A DNA stretch of 64,000 nt from Tribonema minus (GCA_017506865.1 JAFCMP010000203.1:1-64000); one strand, 5' to 3'. Positions 1 to 9,636 are shown, numbered from the stretch's first letter. Translations and numbers: made by a program. Notes: generated by a model not told the origin, from the letters alone.

Positions 1-661
1 TCTCGTGAACTGCGCTGGCAAGTTCACTAGCCCGAATGGCGCCACCTTGTAGTGCCACAACGAGCCGTCTGGGGCTCTGAGGGCCGTCTTGGCCTTAGCC
101 GTCTTGGCCAGCGGGATCTGATGGTAACCCGCTGCCAGATCTAACGAAGATAAAATCCTCGCACCTTGCACAGCCCGCATCATGTCATCCATGTTGCCTA
201 AGCCATGACTATCACGCTTTGTGACCGCATTCAACTTCCTGAAGTCTATGCAGAAGCGGATCTTGTCGCCTTGAACCACTAGTACTGGGTTGCTTGCCCA
301 TGCACTAGCTGATGGGCTCAATCTGTTGGCGCTTTGCCATCATCTGAATCTGTTTCATGATGTACTCGGCTTCTTTGAAAGCCCAATGGCGTGCCTTGTC
401 CGCCACCGGCTCGGCCGTCTGAGTGTCAACATCAATCTCAAAATGCTGAGTGACTCGAGGGTTTTTAGGGTCCTTAGCAAAGACATTCCTGTGCTTTTTT
501 AGCATGTCAAGTGCTTTTTTTTTAAAAGTACCCCATCTTTCCCCCTTCCTTGCAAATGAGGCGCAAGCCTGCCATCTTTCACAAGGATTTCCCAGCTCTG
601 CATCCGTGCAGTTTTCTAGCTGGTCATTGTGGCGCTGGCTAAGGTCTGCCAGCCGTTGCAC
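1..661 (-). pseudogene. Reverse transcriptase, N-terminal part (frameshifted, cut by window edge)
   Basis: The reverse transcriptase of the element above, needed to copy its RNA into DNA. The open frame at 661-305 holds the typical leader (HRNVFAKDPKNPRVTQHF, then an AKRQQIEPIS segment) that precedes the RT palm. At about position 300 a one-base shift and a TAG interrupt the frame. The continuation to position 1 reads ASNPVLVV, IRFCIDFRKLNAVTKRDSHG, SSLDLAAGYHQIPLAKTAKAKTA and then the VAPFGLVNLPAQFT box. These are RT motifs 1-4 in the usual order. The YXDD catalytic box lies beyond the window. The segment 855-616 in a third frame probably bridges protease and RT. The Ty3/gypsy class is clear, but the copy is non-functional as sequenced. 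Confidence 0.8.
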
Positions 662-824
662 TTCTTGTGCAACCTCTTTGCAGTCTTGCCTATGCTAGCA
701 GCTAATTCTGCCACTAACTTAGCATTTTCAGAGTGCCTTTTGGCCGCTATTACTAGCAGTTTGGCTTCTAGAGCCTGCTGAGTAGCTGTCTGCACTTCTA
801 GCAGATCATCAGCCTTAATTGGAG

Positions 825-1781
825 TCACTTTTCCCCAATACGTGTTGCGGCGCACGAAATCAGGTACATTGAAGTGTTGCTCAATGTAGCGTATATCGTG
901 CCGCTGGCATTTACAGTGAGAGCGGTGATATTTGCCTTAACACCTTTGCCTCTCATCATTTCTGTAGTCACTGTCTCTTCTGGTATGAGCAATGCCTCAT
1001 AGGGCTGCACGCGCTTTGGCTTTGGTAGCAGCGTGAGTTCCACAATCGTCTCCGACGATGGTGCCAGTACAGTGTTATATGCCATCCTAGCTGAGCACTG
1101 CTGAGGCTTGTCTGGTGCCTCAGTGCTCTCAGCGCTGCCATTGCCCTTGCAACTGGCTAGTGCTGCCGCATGCGCGTTCGCGTTGTCTGCGCGATTCTTG
1201 TCGTGCATGGGGCGTATGGCCACACCTTTTAGTCCCCCTGGGAAGAAGGCTGGGCTACCGCCGTGATACGAGATGACTGAGCCATGCGGGGCAAAGAAAT
1301 CCGTACCTAAGAGCACGTCCATGGGTGCGTTCACCACATAGAACTTGTGCAAGAACATCTTGTTATTAAACCGCAGCCATGCATTGACCACACCACTGAT
1401 CTGCAGCGACGTCTTGCCGTCTGCCAAGAGGATCTCAGTGTAGTCACCTTGCTGAGGTGTACATACATAGCTGTTGGGGAGCTTGTCTGCAATGCGCTTG
1501 CCCATGATGGTTACGGTCGCACCGCAGTCTACCATGGCGCGCACATAGAGTCTTTGGGCGTCTGAGAGTTGCTTTGTACGCGTAACGACGCGGACACAAA
1601 ACATCTGCCCTGGAGGTACAACACCGGCTACTGGGCGTATGTACTCCACTGGAGCCTCCGACTTGGAGCGCTCTACCGAGCTAGGCTCAGGGGACCCTAC
1701 TGCAAGGCTACATGAGGTAACTTGACTGGTTCCCTCTGTTTTGTGATCTCTTCTGTGAGATTCTAATTGTCTCTGCCACAC
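825..1781 (-). CDS. Retropepsin-like aspartic protease of the LTR element
   Basis: A 318-codon open frame in the same frame as Gag. Around residue 85 is AMVDCGATVTIMG, an aspartic-protease active-site box with D-C-G-A in place of the usual D-S/T-G-A. About 70 residues later MDVLLGTDFF matches the ILG-x-D-F flap-to-C-terminal signature of gypsy-type proteases. The protease would process the Gag-Pol polyprotein. The listed start is only the first GTG after a stop; in life it would be released from a polyprotein. It lies downstream of the methyltransferase and upstream of the RT. The rest of the frame, toward 825, is low-similarity linker sequence. Confidence 0.72.
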   Translation of the reverse strand: MWQRQLESHRRDHKTEGTSQVTSCSLAVGSPEPSSVERSKSEAPVEYIRPVAGVVPPGQMFCVRVVTRTKQLSDAQRLYVRAMVDCGATVTIMGKRIADKLPNSYVCTPQQGDYTEILLADGKTSLQISGVVNAWLRFNNKMFLHKFYVVNAPMDVLLGTDFFAPHGSVISYHGGSPAFFPGGLKGVAIRPMHDKNRADNANAHAAALASCKGNGSAESTEAPDKPQQCSARMAYNTVLAPSSETIVELTLLPKPKRVQPYEALLIPEETVTTEMMRGKGVKANITALTVNASGTIYATLSNTSMYLISCAATRIGEK

Positions 1782-1877
1782 TCACTGGTGGGGCTGTGTC
1801 TAACTTGCTGACACCTGGCACATGGTCTAATATGCCTAGAGACTGAGCATCAAGGCCAGCGCGCCTGAGCGCTGCCT

Positions 1878-2684
1878 TCAACTCACCTGGGCAAGGCGCG
1901 GGTCTGTACCGCCGCCGAGCTTCTTGCGTGCCGCTGCGGCCGCAATGGGTGGAGCACTGATTTCTGTGTCAATGTCCATGTCGTCTGCGCTACTGCAAAC
2001 GCTCATAACTGACTGTGAGTCCCACTCAGAGTCAGACCCTGAGTCAGAGTCATCGACTTCCACGATGTCAGCCATGCCGGGCTGCACCACAGCCAAGTCT
2101 ACCTCTGGCTCTTCCCATGCACTGCGCATCGGAATTATGGGTACCTCTGCATACCCTGCATGATGCGCCTTTGCATGTATGCTACGCGCCACTGCTGCTG
2201 AGCAGTGTGCACTTGACGAGGGCGCTGCGTGTACCGCGGTAGCGGCCTGCACCAGCGAACCACTCTGACCAGCCAACCAAGACGGGGGCGGGCAGTCAAC
2301 TGAATGCCTCAACGTAGAGTCTGACCTACGCGGCAAACGTACCTGTTGTTCTGGCAGTGTGCACAGGCCTGAGGCCTCAATTGCCACGAACAAGTGAAAT
2401 GCCATCTCTGGGATGAACAAGTCTGCAATGTAACGCCGTACATCACTACTGCATGCACTCGCTGGTAATTCATGATAATACGTCATGAGCACTGCCATTT
2501 CCGCAAGCGACAGCAAGCGGGCAGATGCCACTGGACCAGCGTCTTTTGCATGTGCAACATAACTCGCAGTGGGCCTACCAGGCAGTCTGCGCACTGGGCT
2601 AGGCAACAAGCCATCAGCATCCAAAACACCAGGGTGCTGAGCACTGCATGGTTGCAAGAAGAATGTGCGTTCGGGGCAGCGCAA
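1878..2684 (-). pseudogene. Methyltransferase C-terminus plus Ser/Asp-rich linker of the LTR element
   Basis: The first ~100 codons look like the end of a cytosine-5 methyltransferase. A LLSLAEMAVLM segment sits where motif IX (R-x-L-x-x-x-E-x-A) is expected, and VRRYIADLFIPEMAFHL (2438-2387) resembles the degenerate target-recognition/motif X helix (x-x-G-N-x-V-P-x-x-x-A). After that comes low-complexity sequence, an acidic stretch (VDDSDSGSDSEWDS) and Ala-rich sequence ending in a TGA near 1878. The motif assignments here are weak, since the glycine and asparagine of motif X are not preserved. The frame is the same as that of Gag and protease. Confidence 0.45.
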
Positions 2685-3266
2685 GCGAGAGCGAACAGAT
2701 GTGGGTCTGCTTTGTAACGCTTGGTATTTATTACCGCACCGAACCTCTGGAGTGCCTCACGTGAGGCCACCCCTGCTGGTACTATGACAATGTACACTCT
2801 CTGCCTCCTGCAAGGTACTTCAAACTCAGAAGCCTTTAACTTGGCAATGTACAGCATGTAACCAGCAGCCTTAGAATGCGCACTGCGCGTGCAAACGCGC
2901 GTGACACTAGCACTCCGGGCACATTCTCGTACAACACCACTTGAAGCTTGGCTCGCACGATGAGCCGTGCGGCATGACCGTGCACTCGGCAGCTTCGCCC
3001 TCGACCCTCTTGCCCTCCGCAGAAAAATCTGTGCAGGGCGGCGAGATGGTGGTGACGTCAGGTTTCTCGTCGATGAGACGTGCAACAACCTTCGCATCAG
3101 TGATGCATGCAGTCATTGTGGGCACTTCTGGATGAACTTCATTCAGAGCCTCAATTGCCTTGACATTCTTGTCAACTGCAAGCACTGTGCGTGTTACAAA
3201 ACCTGCTCTAGAGGTCAACTTACCCCCAGCTATGGCGCCTCCTAGCGCCCCACAGCAGATAGACGC
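2483..3266 (-). pseudogene. Cytosine-5 DNA methyltransferase domain inside the retrotransposon (two frameshifts)
   Basis: Cytosine-5 methyltransferases add a methyl group to C5 of cytosine using S-adenosylmethionine. In the Gag frame, motif I is HASICCGALGGAIAGG (codons ~850-865), motif II VLAVDKNVKAIEAL, and motif IV DVTTISPPCTDFSAEGKR with the catalytic cysteine codon at 3035-3033. About 50 bases further the frame must change to read motif VI (VVLYENVPGVLV, around 2950-2915). It must then change again, into the frame open from 3097 to 2483, to read motif VIII (ASEFEVPCRRQRVYIVIVP). The order I-II-IV-VI-VIII and the spacing fit a Dnmt/Dcm-type catalytic core. The two shifts make this copy inactive unless they are sequence errors. 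Confidence 0.8.
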
Positions 3267-6164
3267 GTGTTTGATAACTCTGGGTGGTGGCTCTGGCCCA
3301 CCCTCAATTGCCGCCATCTGTGCGCGCAAAGAGACATCGTAAACAGCGTCAGTGGCATGCTCAGCTACCTGTGCTGAACATGCATCTGCTCTAACTACAC
3401 CAGGCAATTCACTGATTGCTGATGCTGAACTTGCAGCAGGCAAGTCACTTCCTACCAAGGCAGCAGACAACTGCAAGTGTGATTCACCTTGGCGGTGCTT
3501 TTCTGCCATCCTCTTTCGGTGCGCAATGCACTGAGGGCAGGTAGTCTTGTGCCGCATAAGTGTGTCCCAGTCTCCCTGGTTCACTCTGCAGCCAAGACAC
3601 TTGAAGTTGCTCTGGGGCTTGGCTCCGCCGCCGCCATTATCGCCTGCGGAGCTAGCCTTGCCCTGCGGCGCGCGGTCGCTGACTCCAAGCTGGCGACGCT
3701 CGTTAGCGCTCAGCCCCGCCAACACAGCGCGAACAGCCGAAAGCTTATTCTTCTTTTTATAGCGATGGTCGTTACTGACCACGCTCCACCCATCCTTGGC
3801 AGGGCGCTTGCCTGTGTCAGAGTAGGGGGGGTTGAGATGTGTGCCGCGGCCATTGCAGACACAACATTTCGAGTCAATAGGCGCTGCCTGCCACTTTTGC
3901 TGGGCAGTTGCCACGACCTTGGGAAAAGCGGTGTTCTTTAGATCCCAGGTCTCATACATGCCGTTTACTTCTTGACGGCAGCATAATGGCAGTTCATGAA
4001 CGAACTTCATACGAACAATTTGCTGGTTGTCCGCGCAGCCGGCGTCGTGCGCGGCTGCAACTACCTCCCTGCCCCACACTTCGGGGCTGGTACCGGAGGT
4101 ACGCGCGAGTTCATGATACTTTTGAAGTGCTATTTGCCTGGCAGATGTGCTATCGTACGCTGCCGTAAGGCATTGCACCATCTGCTCATAAGACAAATCA
4201 CTAAACGCACGAGTTTCTAGCATTCCCGTGCGCTCATTGGTGACTGCGCTGGTCAGATCAGCGTACTGACTCTTGGTCAGACTCTGCAACAGCGCTTCTG
4301 AGTAGGCCGACTTGGGCACGCCACGCGTGTCGCAGCTACGCTCAAAAGCTCTAATGGAAGCTTCAAGCCTGCCTACTTGCGTTACAATGACGATGCCAGT
4401 GCCGCCGAAACCCCTCAAGTCAACTTTGGGTTTCCGCACCGTCATGGCAACTGAGGAGTACGAGGGTTCTACTGCCCCCGAAGTCCTAATGCTCTCACCT
4501 AGAGCCGATGCGCTGGTGGCTACGCCGGCCACTGCGCCATCTTCACGCGGACTCGCAGCTGCGCCGGCTGCGTCTTCGTCCGACGTGTCGGAGTGCCCGT
4601 CAGTGTTGAGGAACGGGTGCGTCACCAGGCTGCGCGGGTAAGTGTCCGCAGCTAGGCGCGCCTCCTCGGTGACCAGAGGCGTGTTCTCGAACTCCCTTAG
4701 CATTCGCCAGAGTTCCGCCTCCTCACCGTCGCCTGTGCCGAAGGCGAAGCGATGCCAACTATTGGACCGCTTACGGTGTTCACCTATGGTCAGCAGCTCG
4801 CCGAACTGGCTAGCTTTGAAGTCATGACCACGTTTTTCCAGAAGTGCAACATTATGCTTGCGCACCTCTTCGGCCTGCTCCGCAGCGAACGTCCGCGCCA
4901 TCGGCAGCAGTGAGTTCTTCACCATGTTCTTGCTCTCACTAGGAGCTCTGGTGACGCGAAGCTGGAGCTCGCCAAGGCGTTCGTAAAGGGCACGCTCGTG
5001 AATTTCGGCGAACGTTGCAGCCGTTTTGGCGGCCTTGGCAGCTCGCTTATGTGCCTCGACGCGAGCTTCGATGCCCTCACGCCACTGGTCATAAGCCTCA
5101 TCTGTGCCCTCAGGATCAAAGGGCACACCACCCTCATCACCAGATGACTCAGAAGACTCGAGCAGTTGCCTAACTGCCCTCCGTCGCTCTGCCGCTTGTT
5201 GCTCAACTGGCTTTCGCGGTATGACGGGCGCGCTACGTGGCACAACTGGCGCACTTTGCACGACTGGCACGCTACGTGGCACAACTGGCACACGCCGCGC
5301 CTTACCACTTGCACCCCGACGCGGCTGCGTCACAGGCGATTTATCTGAGGCTTCAGGGGCCCTCGCTGGTGCAGTATAGTATGTGGGAGCCACTAGCCTA
5401 GCTGACGGCTTGGAGCTCTGAGGCGTCGGAGCCGCCGGTGCTACTTCAGGCGCCGCAACTGGGACCCGTGCACCGCGCGTAACCGACGTCTTGGCCGGCT
5501 GACTGCGCGCGACCTTAGGTGGGGCCACCGCGGGCGCAACCAGTGCTGCAACTGGCACTGTGGACTTTGCAGGTGCTGGCGCCGCAGACTTCGCGGGCGC
5601 TGCCGGCACAGCTGGCGCGGCTACCGGCACAACTGGCGCGGGTGTTGCAGCTGCACGCGGTGTCTTGCGTGGGCTTTTCGTTGGTGCGAGTTTTTTCTCA
5701 ACAGCTGCACGTGCAAAAGCTTCCTCGCCTTCTGCTACCTGGGCTTCGCTAAGCATAATGCCCATTGCTGCAAGCTGTTCTCTTTTCTGCCTCAAACGTA
5801 ACTGCCTTGCCACTATGGCTTCGGCTTCTGAGCCGCCACCGCCGGGCTCGTCGCTGGACTCAGCGAAATTACGTATAAAAGGAGGTGCGGCACCAGTGAC
5901 TACTGATTCTGTGGACCGTACCGAGGCAGACGTGTCGGGCGCGCTGGCACCGACCTGGCTGGGTTTTGCGGACGCTGCCGCGGGCCGGGGAGGGGGGCTC
6001 GACGGCTTGTCACCCGAGCTTGGCGCGGGGCGCGTAGCGGAGCGCTGACCGCCCTTGTTGCCCTTAGCAGCAGTGCTGCCAGCAGGCCTAGCACCGCCAC
6101 TAACACCTCCGCTGCGGCTTGACCCACTCGTTGGCTTCTTGGAGCCATGGTCAGTCTTGACTAT
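2907..6164 (-). CDS. Gag-like polyprotein N-terminal part, fused in frame to the methyltransferase start
   Basis: Structural protein of the LTR element. The frame is open from a TAA at 6167 to the stop at 2907 but has no ATG for its first ~400 codons; the only nearby ATG (6148) is in another frame. An N-terminal frameshift or non-AUG start is therefore implied. Numbered from the GTG at 5813, residues 1-230 are Pro/Ala/Val-rich with repeated AVPAAPAKS and VVPRSVPVV-like units. Residues ~480-640 are a helical capsid-like Gag region with W and LxxxY landmarks. Cysteines at ~650, and a C-x2-C-x11-H-x4-C-x2-C cluster at ~739-763, suggest zinc binding. The methyltransferase begins at ~846 without a break. 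Fusion of Gag to a methyltransferase is the odd feature. Confidence 0.7.
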   Translation of the reverse strand: MVKTDHGSKKPTSGSSRSGGVSGGARPAGSTAAKGNKGGQRSATRPAPSSGDKPSSPPPRPAAASAKPSQVGASAPDTSASVRSTESVVTGAAPPFIRNFAESSDEPGGGGSEAEAIVARQLRLRQKREQLAAMGIMLSEAQVAEGEEAFARAAVEKKLAPTKSPRKTPRAAATPAPVVPVAAPAVPAAPAKSAAPAPAKSTVPVAALVAPAVAPPKVARSQPAKTSVTRGARVPVAAPEVAPAAPTPQSSKPSARLVAPTYYTAPARAPEASDKSPVTQPRRGASGKARRVPVVPRSVPVVQSAPVVPRSAPVIPRKPVEQQAAERRRAVRQLLESSESSGDEGGVPFDPEGTDEAYDQWREGIEARVEAHKRAAKAAKTAATFAEIHERALYERLGELQLRVTRAPSESKNMVKNSLLPMARTFAAEQAEEVRKHNVALLEKRGHDFKASQFGELLTIGEHRKRSNSWHRFAFGTGDGEEAELWRMLREFENTPLVTEEARLAADTYPRSLVTHPFLNTDGHSDTSDEDAAGAAASPREDGAVAGVATSASALGESIRTSGAVEPSYSSVAMTVRKPKVDLRGFGGTGIVIVTQVGRLEASIRAFERSCDTRGVPKSAYSEALLQSLTKSQYADLTSAVTNERTGMLETRAFSDLSYEQMVQCLTAAYDSTSARQIALQKYHELARTSGTSPEVWGREVVAAAHDAGCADNQQIVRMKFVHELPLCCRQEVNGMYETWDLKNTAFPKVVATAQQKWQAAPIDSKCCVCNGRGTHLNPPYSDTGKRPAKDGWSVVSNDHRYKKKNKLSAVRAVLAGLSANERRQLGVSDRAPQGKASSAGDNGGGGAKPQSNFKCLGCRVNQGDWDTLMRHKTTCPQCIAHRKRMAEKHRQGESHLQLSAALVGSDLPAASSASAISELPGVVRADACSAQVAEHATDAVYDVSLRAQMAAIEGGPEPPPRVIKHASICCGALGGAIAGGKLTSRAGFVTRTVLAVDKNVKAIEALNEVHPEVPTMTACITDAKVVARLIDEKPDVTTISPPCTDFSAEGKRVEGEAAECTVMPHGSSCEPSFKWCCTRMCPEC

Positions 6165-7149
6165 TTATGGTGTATCCTGCACAGGATTCACGCGCATGAA
6201 GCTGAGTACGATGACAAAACCATGATATTTTAAATTGTCAGCGCACGAGCCGTCTATGCCCCGCACGCCTCTGCACGAGGTCTGATGCTACTAGGGCACT
6301 CTGAACTGCAAGCCAGCCAGTTTGACATAGCAGTTGTACAGATCGACCGCGTTGTCAATTCTGCAACACAATTGCGGCCGTACAATCATGAAGCAAAATT
6401 GCATCGCTTTGCTCTAAAGCTAGACTCCTCTCCCCCTTCTTTGCAAAAAGCTAGTCATATCAGCTTTAGAGCAAATTACTAAGGAAGAGCATGCGGTAGG
6501 GTTTTTATTCTAGTCATAGGCAACCGTTACAGCCAGAAAAGTGGCAGCGCATGCCCCTTTGTGCGCTTATTCTCGAGACTTCTCGAGTGCAACCACTTAA
6601 CACTGTCTATGACAAGTCACTACCGTTTCTGTGACTTCTGATACACAAGCTATCACGTGTCCCCCCTAAAGGATCTCCGCGCGTTCTCCCGGGAGACTCT
6701 GGTGCGTTCGTGACGTGATAGTGTACGGCGCGCAAGCTGGTGTACACAGCGCGCTACCGCACGGGTCTACCCTCGATGTCCTATATGGGTCCACGTGACC
6801 ACGTTCATCAACCACAGATGAGCCGCAGAATAAGGCCAGCTAAATGAAGTTGCATGTTCATTGCTGCTCAGACCCGTGCAGCACGCACTGCGTCGTTGAC
6901 ATCAAGGGGGCGGGTCACGACGTAGCGGTGCACCACTACGCCGCCCCGTCATAAGCATTCTAGTGCAGGAACCTAGCGTGATTAACGTTTAACTCGCTTC
7001 CCACGGCTGTTCTTTACGTATTGCTTTACGTAATCTGGGTCCTCGAAAGGCTTTGACACGATTCGAGCAGTGATACATTGGACAGCGATCACCACGCTGC
7101 TGCCCTTGCGGGCGGGGTTAGCACGAGGTAAGGACTGTCTTCGGGTGCC
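6165..7149. other. No gene seen; probable leader/5' LTR of the LTR element
   Basis: This stretch lies immediately upstream (in element orientation) of the Gag frame, so the 5' leader and LTR should be here. I could not fix LTR ends, because the partner LTR is outside the window and no tRNA primer site is obvious. Visible structures are a short palindrome (ATCCTG-CA-CAGGAT near 6173) and a perfect 14-bp inverted repeat (TTTGCTCTAAAGCT at 6408-6421 against its complement at 6462-6475). Confidence 0.4.
6408..6475. repeat. 14-bp perfect inverted repeat with ~40-base loop
   Basis: TTTGCTCTAAAGCT is followed 40 bases later by its exact reverse complement AGCTTTAGAGCAAA. It lies in the presumed leader or LTR of the retrotransposon. 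It could form an RNA hairpin or mark the end of a small inserted element. Confidence 0.6.
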
Positions 7150-7450
7150 AAATTGAAGCGGCTTACCTTGTGATGCTGTCATGAATGCAAACAAGCAAGC
7201 TGGAAGAGCAAAACAAGTAGACACGCTTCAGAGAACTCAAATGAAATGTTATGCGAAAGGAAACGCGATACGCTTACCGGATATTTTATTCTGCTGCTGA
7301 GAGACGGAAGGCTTGGGGCTGGACGATGGCTGGCACAGCAAGGTTCGGGCTTGCTGCTTGCAGGGGGGGTTCTGATGCTGTGCATGCTACTTTGATGTGC
7401 CCTTTGGCATGTGACCCAACTAGTTGCACCTGCCTTCAACTAAGGTCAGG
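7150..7450 (+). repeat. Dispersed ~300-bp repeat, copy 1
   Basis: This segment is similar, in inverse orientation, to 61,190-61,480. Shared landmarks in order are TGTGATGCTGTCAT, CAAGCTGGAAGAGCAAAACA, CAGAGAAC, GGCTTGGGGC, and GATGTGCCCTTTGGCATGTG followed by TTGCACCTG. Several short indels separate the copies. It has no recognisable protein. A CAAGGTAAGC donor-like site is present on the minus strand (7162-7171). It is probably a short non-autonomous mobile element or an old duplication. Confidence 0.7.
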
Positions 7451-7574
7451 CCAGCTCTCAATCACATGTCAAGGTCTACACCGACTACACAGGTCTACTG
7501 AGACCTGTGCCAACCTGTGAGGTGTAACTGCCTGTAACTGTCTGAATACACCCCCAAGCCGTATCACTACCAAG

Positions 7575-7590
7575 CCCCCCCCCCCCCCCC
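7575..7590 (+). repeat. Poly-C tract (16 C)
   Basis: Sixteen consecutive C lie just beyond the 3' end of the ankyrin pseudogene. Confidence 0.95.
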
Positions 7591-7723
7591 GGTCATCGCG
7601 CCTGCGCTGCCGCCTCCTCCGCGCTGCGCACAGCGCGTAACTGCCAGCGCAACTGCTCAAGGCAGCAGCGCTCTCTCAGCAAGGCCCGCACCACTCCCGC
7701 CCAACGCCGCGCTGCGCTTCCCG

Positions 7724-9474
7724 TTACGACAGGCAGCGCAGGTCCGCCTCTGCGCACGGGCAGCCCTCCGCCACGGCCCACTTGAGTACGTCCAGGTGGC
7801 CATTTATGCGCGCCTCCGCGCACACGCGCGCGTCCCACGCGCACCCCTCCCCGCGCGCCCACCCCAGCGCGTCGCCGTGGCCGCCCGCCGCCGCCGCCGC
7901 GCAGACGTGCTCGTCGTGGCCGCCGGCCGTCGCGCGGCACGTCGCGTGCAGCAGCGCCAGCAACGCCAGGTCGCCTGCTGCTGCCGCGGCGACGCACGCG
8001 CTGCCGTCCCACGCGTCGCTGCCGACGTCAAACAGCAGCAGCCGCATGGCCTCCGCATTGCCGAGCGCCGCGTGCATGGCCCGCGCGTCGCACGGGAACC
8101 TGTGCGCGTGCAGCCAGCGCATGCTGCGGATGTCGGCGCGAGCCAGCAGGTCGGCGGGGCTTTCAAACTCGTGCCCCCGGACGCGCAGCCACTCGAGGCG
8201 CTCCACGTCGCCGAGCGCGGCCATCTCCCTTTCCTTTGCGCAAGAGACGGGCAGGCCGTGGCCGTACGCCCACTCGAAGGCTGCGTCCTCGCCGCAGTCG
8301 TACGCGGCGTCGCACGCGTCGAGCGCGATGGGCGCGCCGGCGGCGCGCAGCCACTCCAGCACCACAACGCAGCCCTCCATGGCGGCGACGCGGCTCGCGT
8401 GATCGTCTCACGGGCAGTCGCGCTCGCGCAGCCACTGCAGCAGCTCCACGTTGCCGCTGGCCGCGGCGTTCGAGAAGAGGTCCTCGTCCCACATCCCGTA
8501 CCCGTAGACGTTGGCTTCGAACCGCTCCAGCGACACGAGCTGCCCGTGCCGCGCCGCGCACGTCAAGGCGTCCTCGGCGTTCAGCGGCGCGTCGTGGCCG
8601 AACGCCCACTCCAGCACCTCCAGCTGACCGTTGCCTGCGGCTTTGGAGATGGTGTTGTGGTCCCATGCGCTGCCGCACACACGCAGGTACTTGAGCGCGA
8701 TCAGCTTGCCCGCCGCGGCGGCGGCGGCGCAGGCCGCGGCGCCGCCGCCGCGCCAGTCGCATTTCGCGATGAGCCAATCGAGCGCGCCGATATGGCCGCT
8801 AAACGCTGCGGCCGCCAGAGCATCGTGGGTAGTCTGCGTGGTCAAGGGCTGGATCTCATGCAGCCACTGCAGGACGTGCACGCGGCCGCTGCACACCGCT
8901 GCCAGTGCCAGGTGTGGGGTGACGCGGAGGCCGCGGGCGCCTCTGCCCCACTGCAGTACATCGAGGCGCCCGCGCTCAACAAGGATCTCCCAGAACAGCG
9001 CGCCGAGCATTGGGGCTTCGCGTACTCGAGCACGTCCCGAGGTGCGTCCGCCAGTCTCACCGCCCCTCTGAAGGCATGTTTCAGGTATGATGATATACAC
9101 AAGTTGCATTTGTGTTTCAGGTTCCGGGATGTGCATTTGGGGCACTCGCCGCTGATGAGGGCGAGTTGAGCCATCGGCAGGGTTGCGAACAGGTCCCCTG
9201 TGATGGCGGTCGTTGCCGCTTCGAACAGCGCCCTGTACGCAGCTAGGGAGTCTTTGGTGACGGCGCTGAGCAGGAACCTCCGTGGCCCGAGAAAACTGAG
9301 ACAGTGGCCCCAGATGGACTGATCGAGACGTGTCACAGCAGCAGCGCCTGAAAAATTCCCGTCTGGTGGCTTGACGACGCGTTTGCGGGGGGGGGTCGCC
9401 TGGGCTGCTGCGAATCCATCATGCTCGCCATTGAAGCCGAGAAGCTCAAGGTCGATGGCTTGAACCTCAAGCAT
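7724..9474 (-). pseudogene. Ankyrin-repeat protein with F-box-like N-terminus (broken)
   Basis: Start chosen at the ATG at 9474 (MLEVQAIDLELLGF), ~100 bases downstream of a TATA box. Codons ~30-90 contain LDQSIWGHCLSFLGPRRFLL, which resembles an F-box-like segment. The remainder is a chain of degenerate ankyrin units of the LxxLxWLRxxGCPWD kind: VLQWLHEIQ, ALDWLIAKC, VLEWAFGHDAP, VLEWLRAAGAP, VLKWAVAEGCP. This type is often expanded in algae and giant viruses. Two lesions are seen. One is a single missing base near 9020, where LEYA should continue as REAPMLG. The other is a TGA at 8410-8408 where neighbouring units have the Trp codon TGG (CP-W-DD). Downstream the same frame stays open to 7724. 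Such proteins usually act as protein-interaction adaptors; the substrate is unknown. Confidence 0.72.
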
Positions 9475-9570
9475 CAAGTCTTGTCGTCGCTTCAGCAGCA
9501 CCGACCTCCGATCCACAGCACTCGACGAGGAGCTGTGTACGGGTCTGCTGAAAGGTACGTATGGACTTGT

Positions 9571-9577
9571 ATTTATA
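9571..9577 (-). promoter_or_regulatory. TATA box of the ankyrin pseudogene
   Basis: On the minus strand this reads TATAAAT, within CTTTATAAATACAAG. It lies ~100 bases before the chosen ATG at 9474 and only ~60 bases from the end of the LINE coding region at 9637. The LINE therefore ends practically at this promoter. Confidence 0.5.
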
Positions 9578-9636
9578 AAGGCCCAAGGGAGGCCGGGTTG
9601 CCTATGCAATCGAAAAGCTTGCGTCAACGCAGCAGC

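Larger units (their letters stand above)
1..6164 (-). mobile_element. Ty3/gypsy-type LTR retrotransposon carrying a DNA methyltransferase domain (partial, decayed)
   Basis: Read on the minus strand, the order is Gag-like protein, zinc-finger segment, cytosine-5 DNA methyltransferase, retropepsin and reverse transcriptase. The RT runs off the window start, so RNase H, integrase and the 3' LTR are outside. Gag, methyltransferase C-terminus and protease share one frame, but the methyltransferase middle and the RT lie in other frames, so this copy is not translatable as it stands. RT wording (a YRKLN-like FRKLN box, then SSLDLAAGYHQIP and a PFGL box) is of the Ty3/gypsy kind. Retrotransposons that captured cytosine methyltransferases have been reported from dinoflagellates and a charophyte (known from literature, recalled from memory); this copy is an apparent chlorophyte case. 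Confidence 0.82.

Noticed and set aside
1878..1892. Donor-like CAG|GTGAGT on the minus strand at the end of the Ser/Asp-rich frame of the LTR element
   Set aside because: An intron between methyltransferase and protease would be unusual and no acceptor in the right phase was found. It is more likely a chance match next to a stop.
7796..9169. 457-codon plus-strand frame over the ankyrin region
   Set aside because: It is antisense to clear ankyrin units; its composition is Arg/Val/Ala shadow sequence without motifs.
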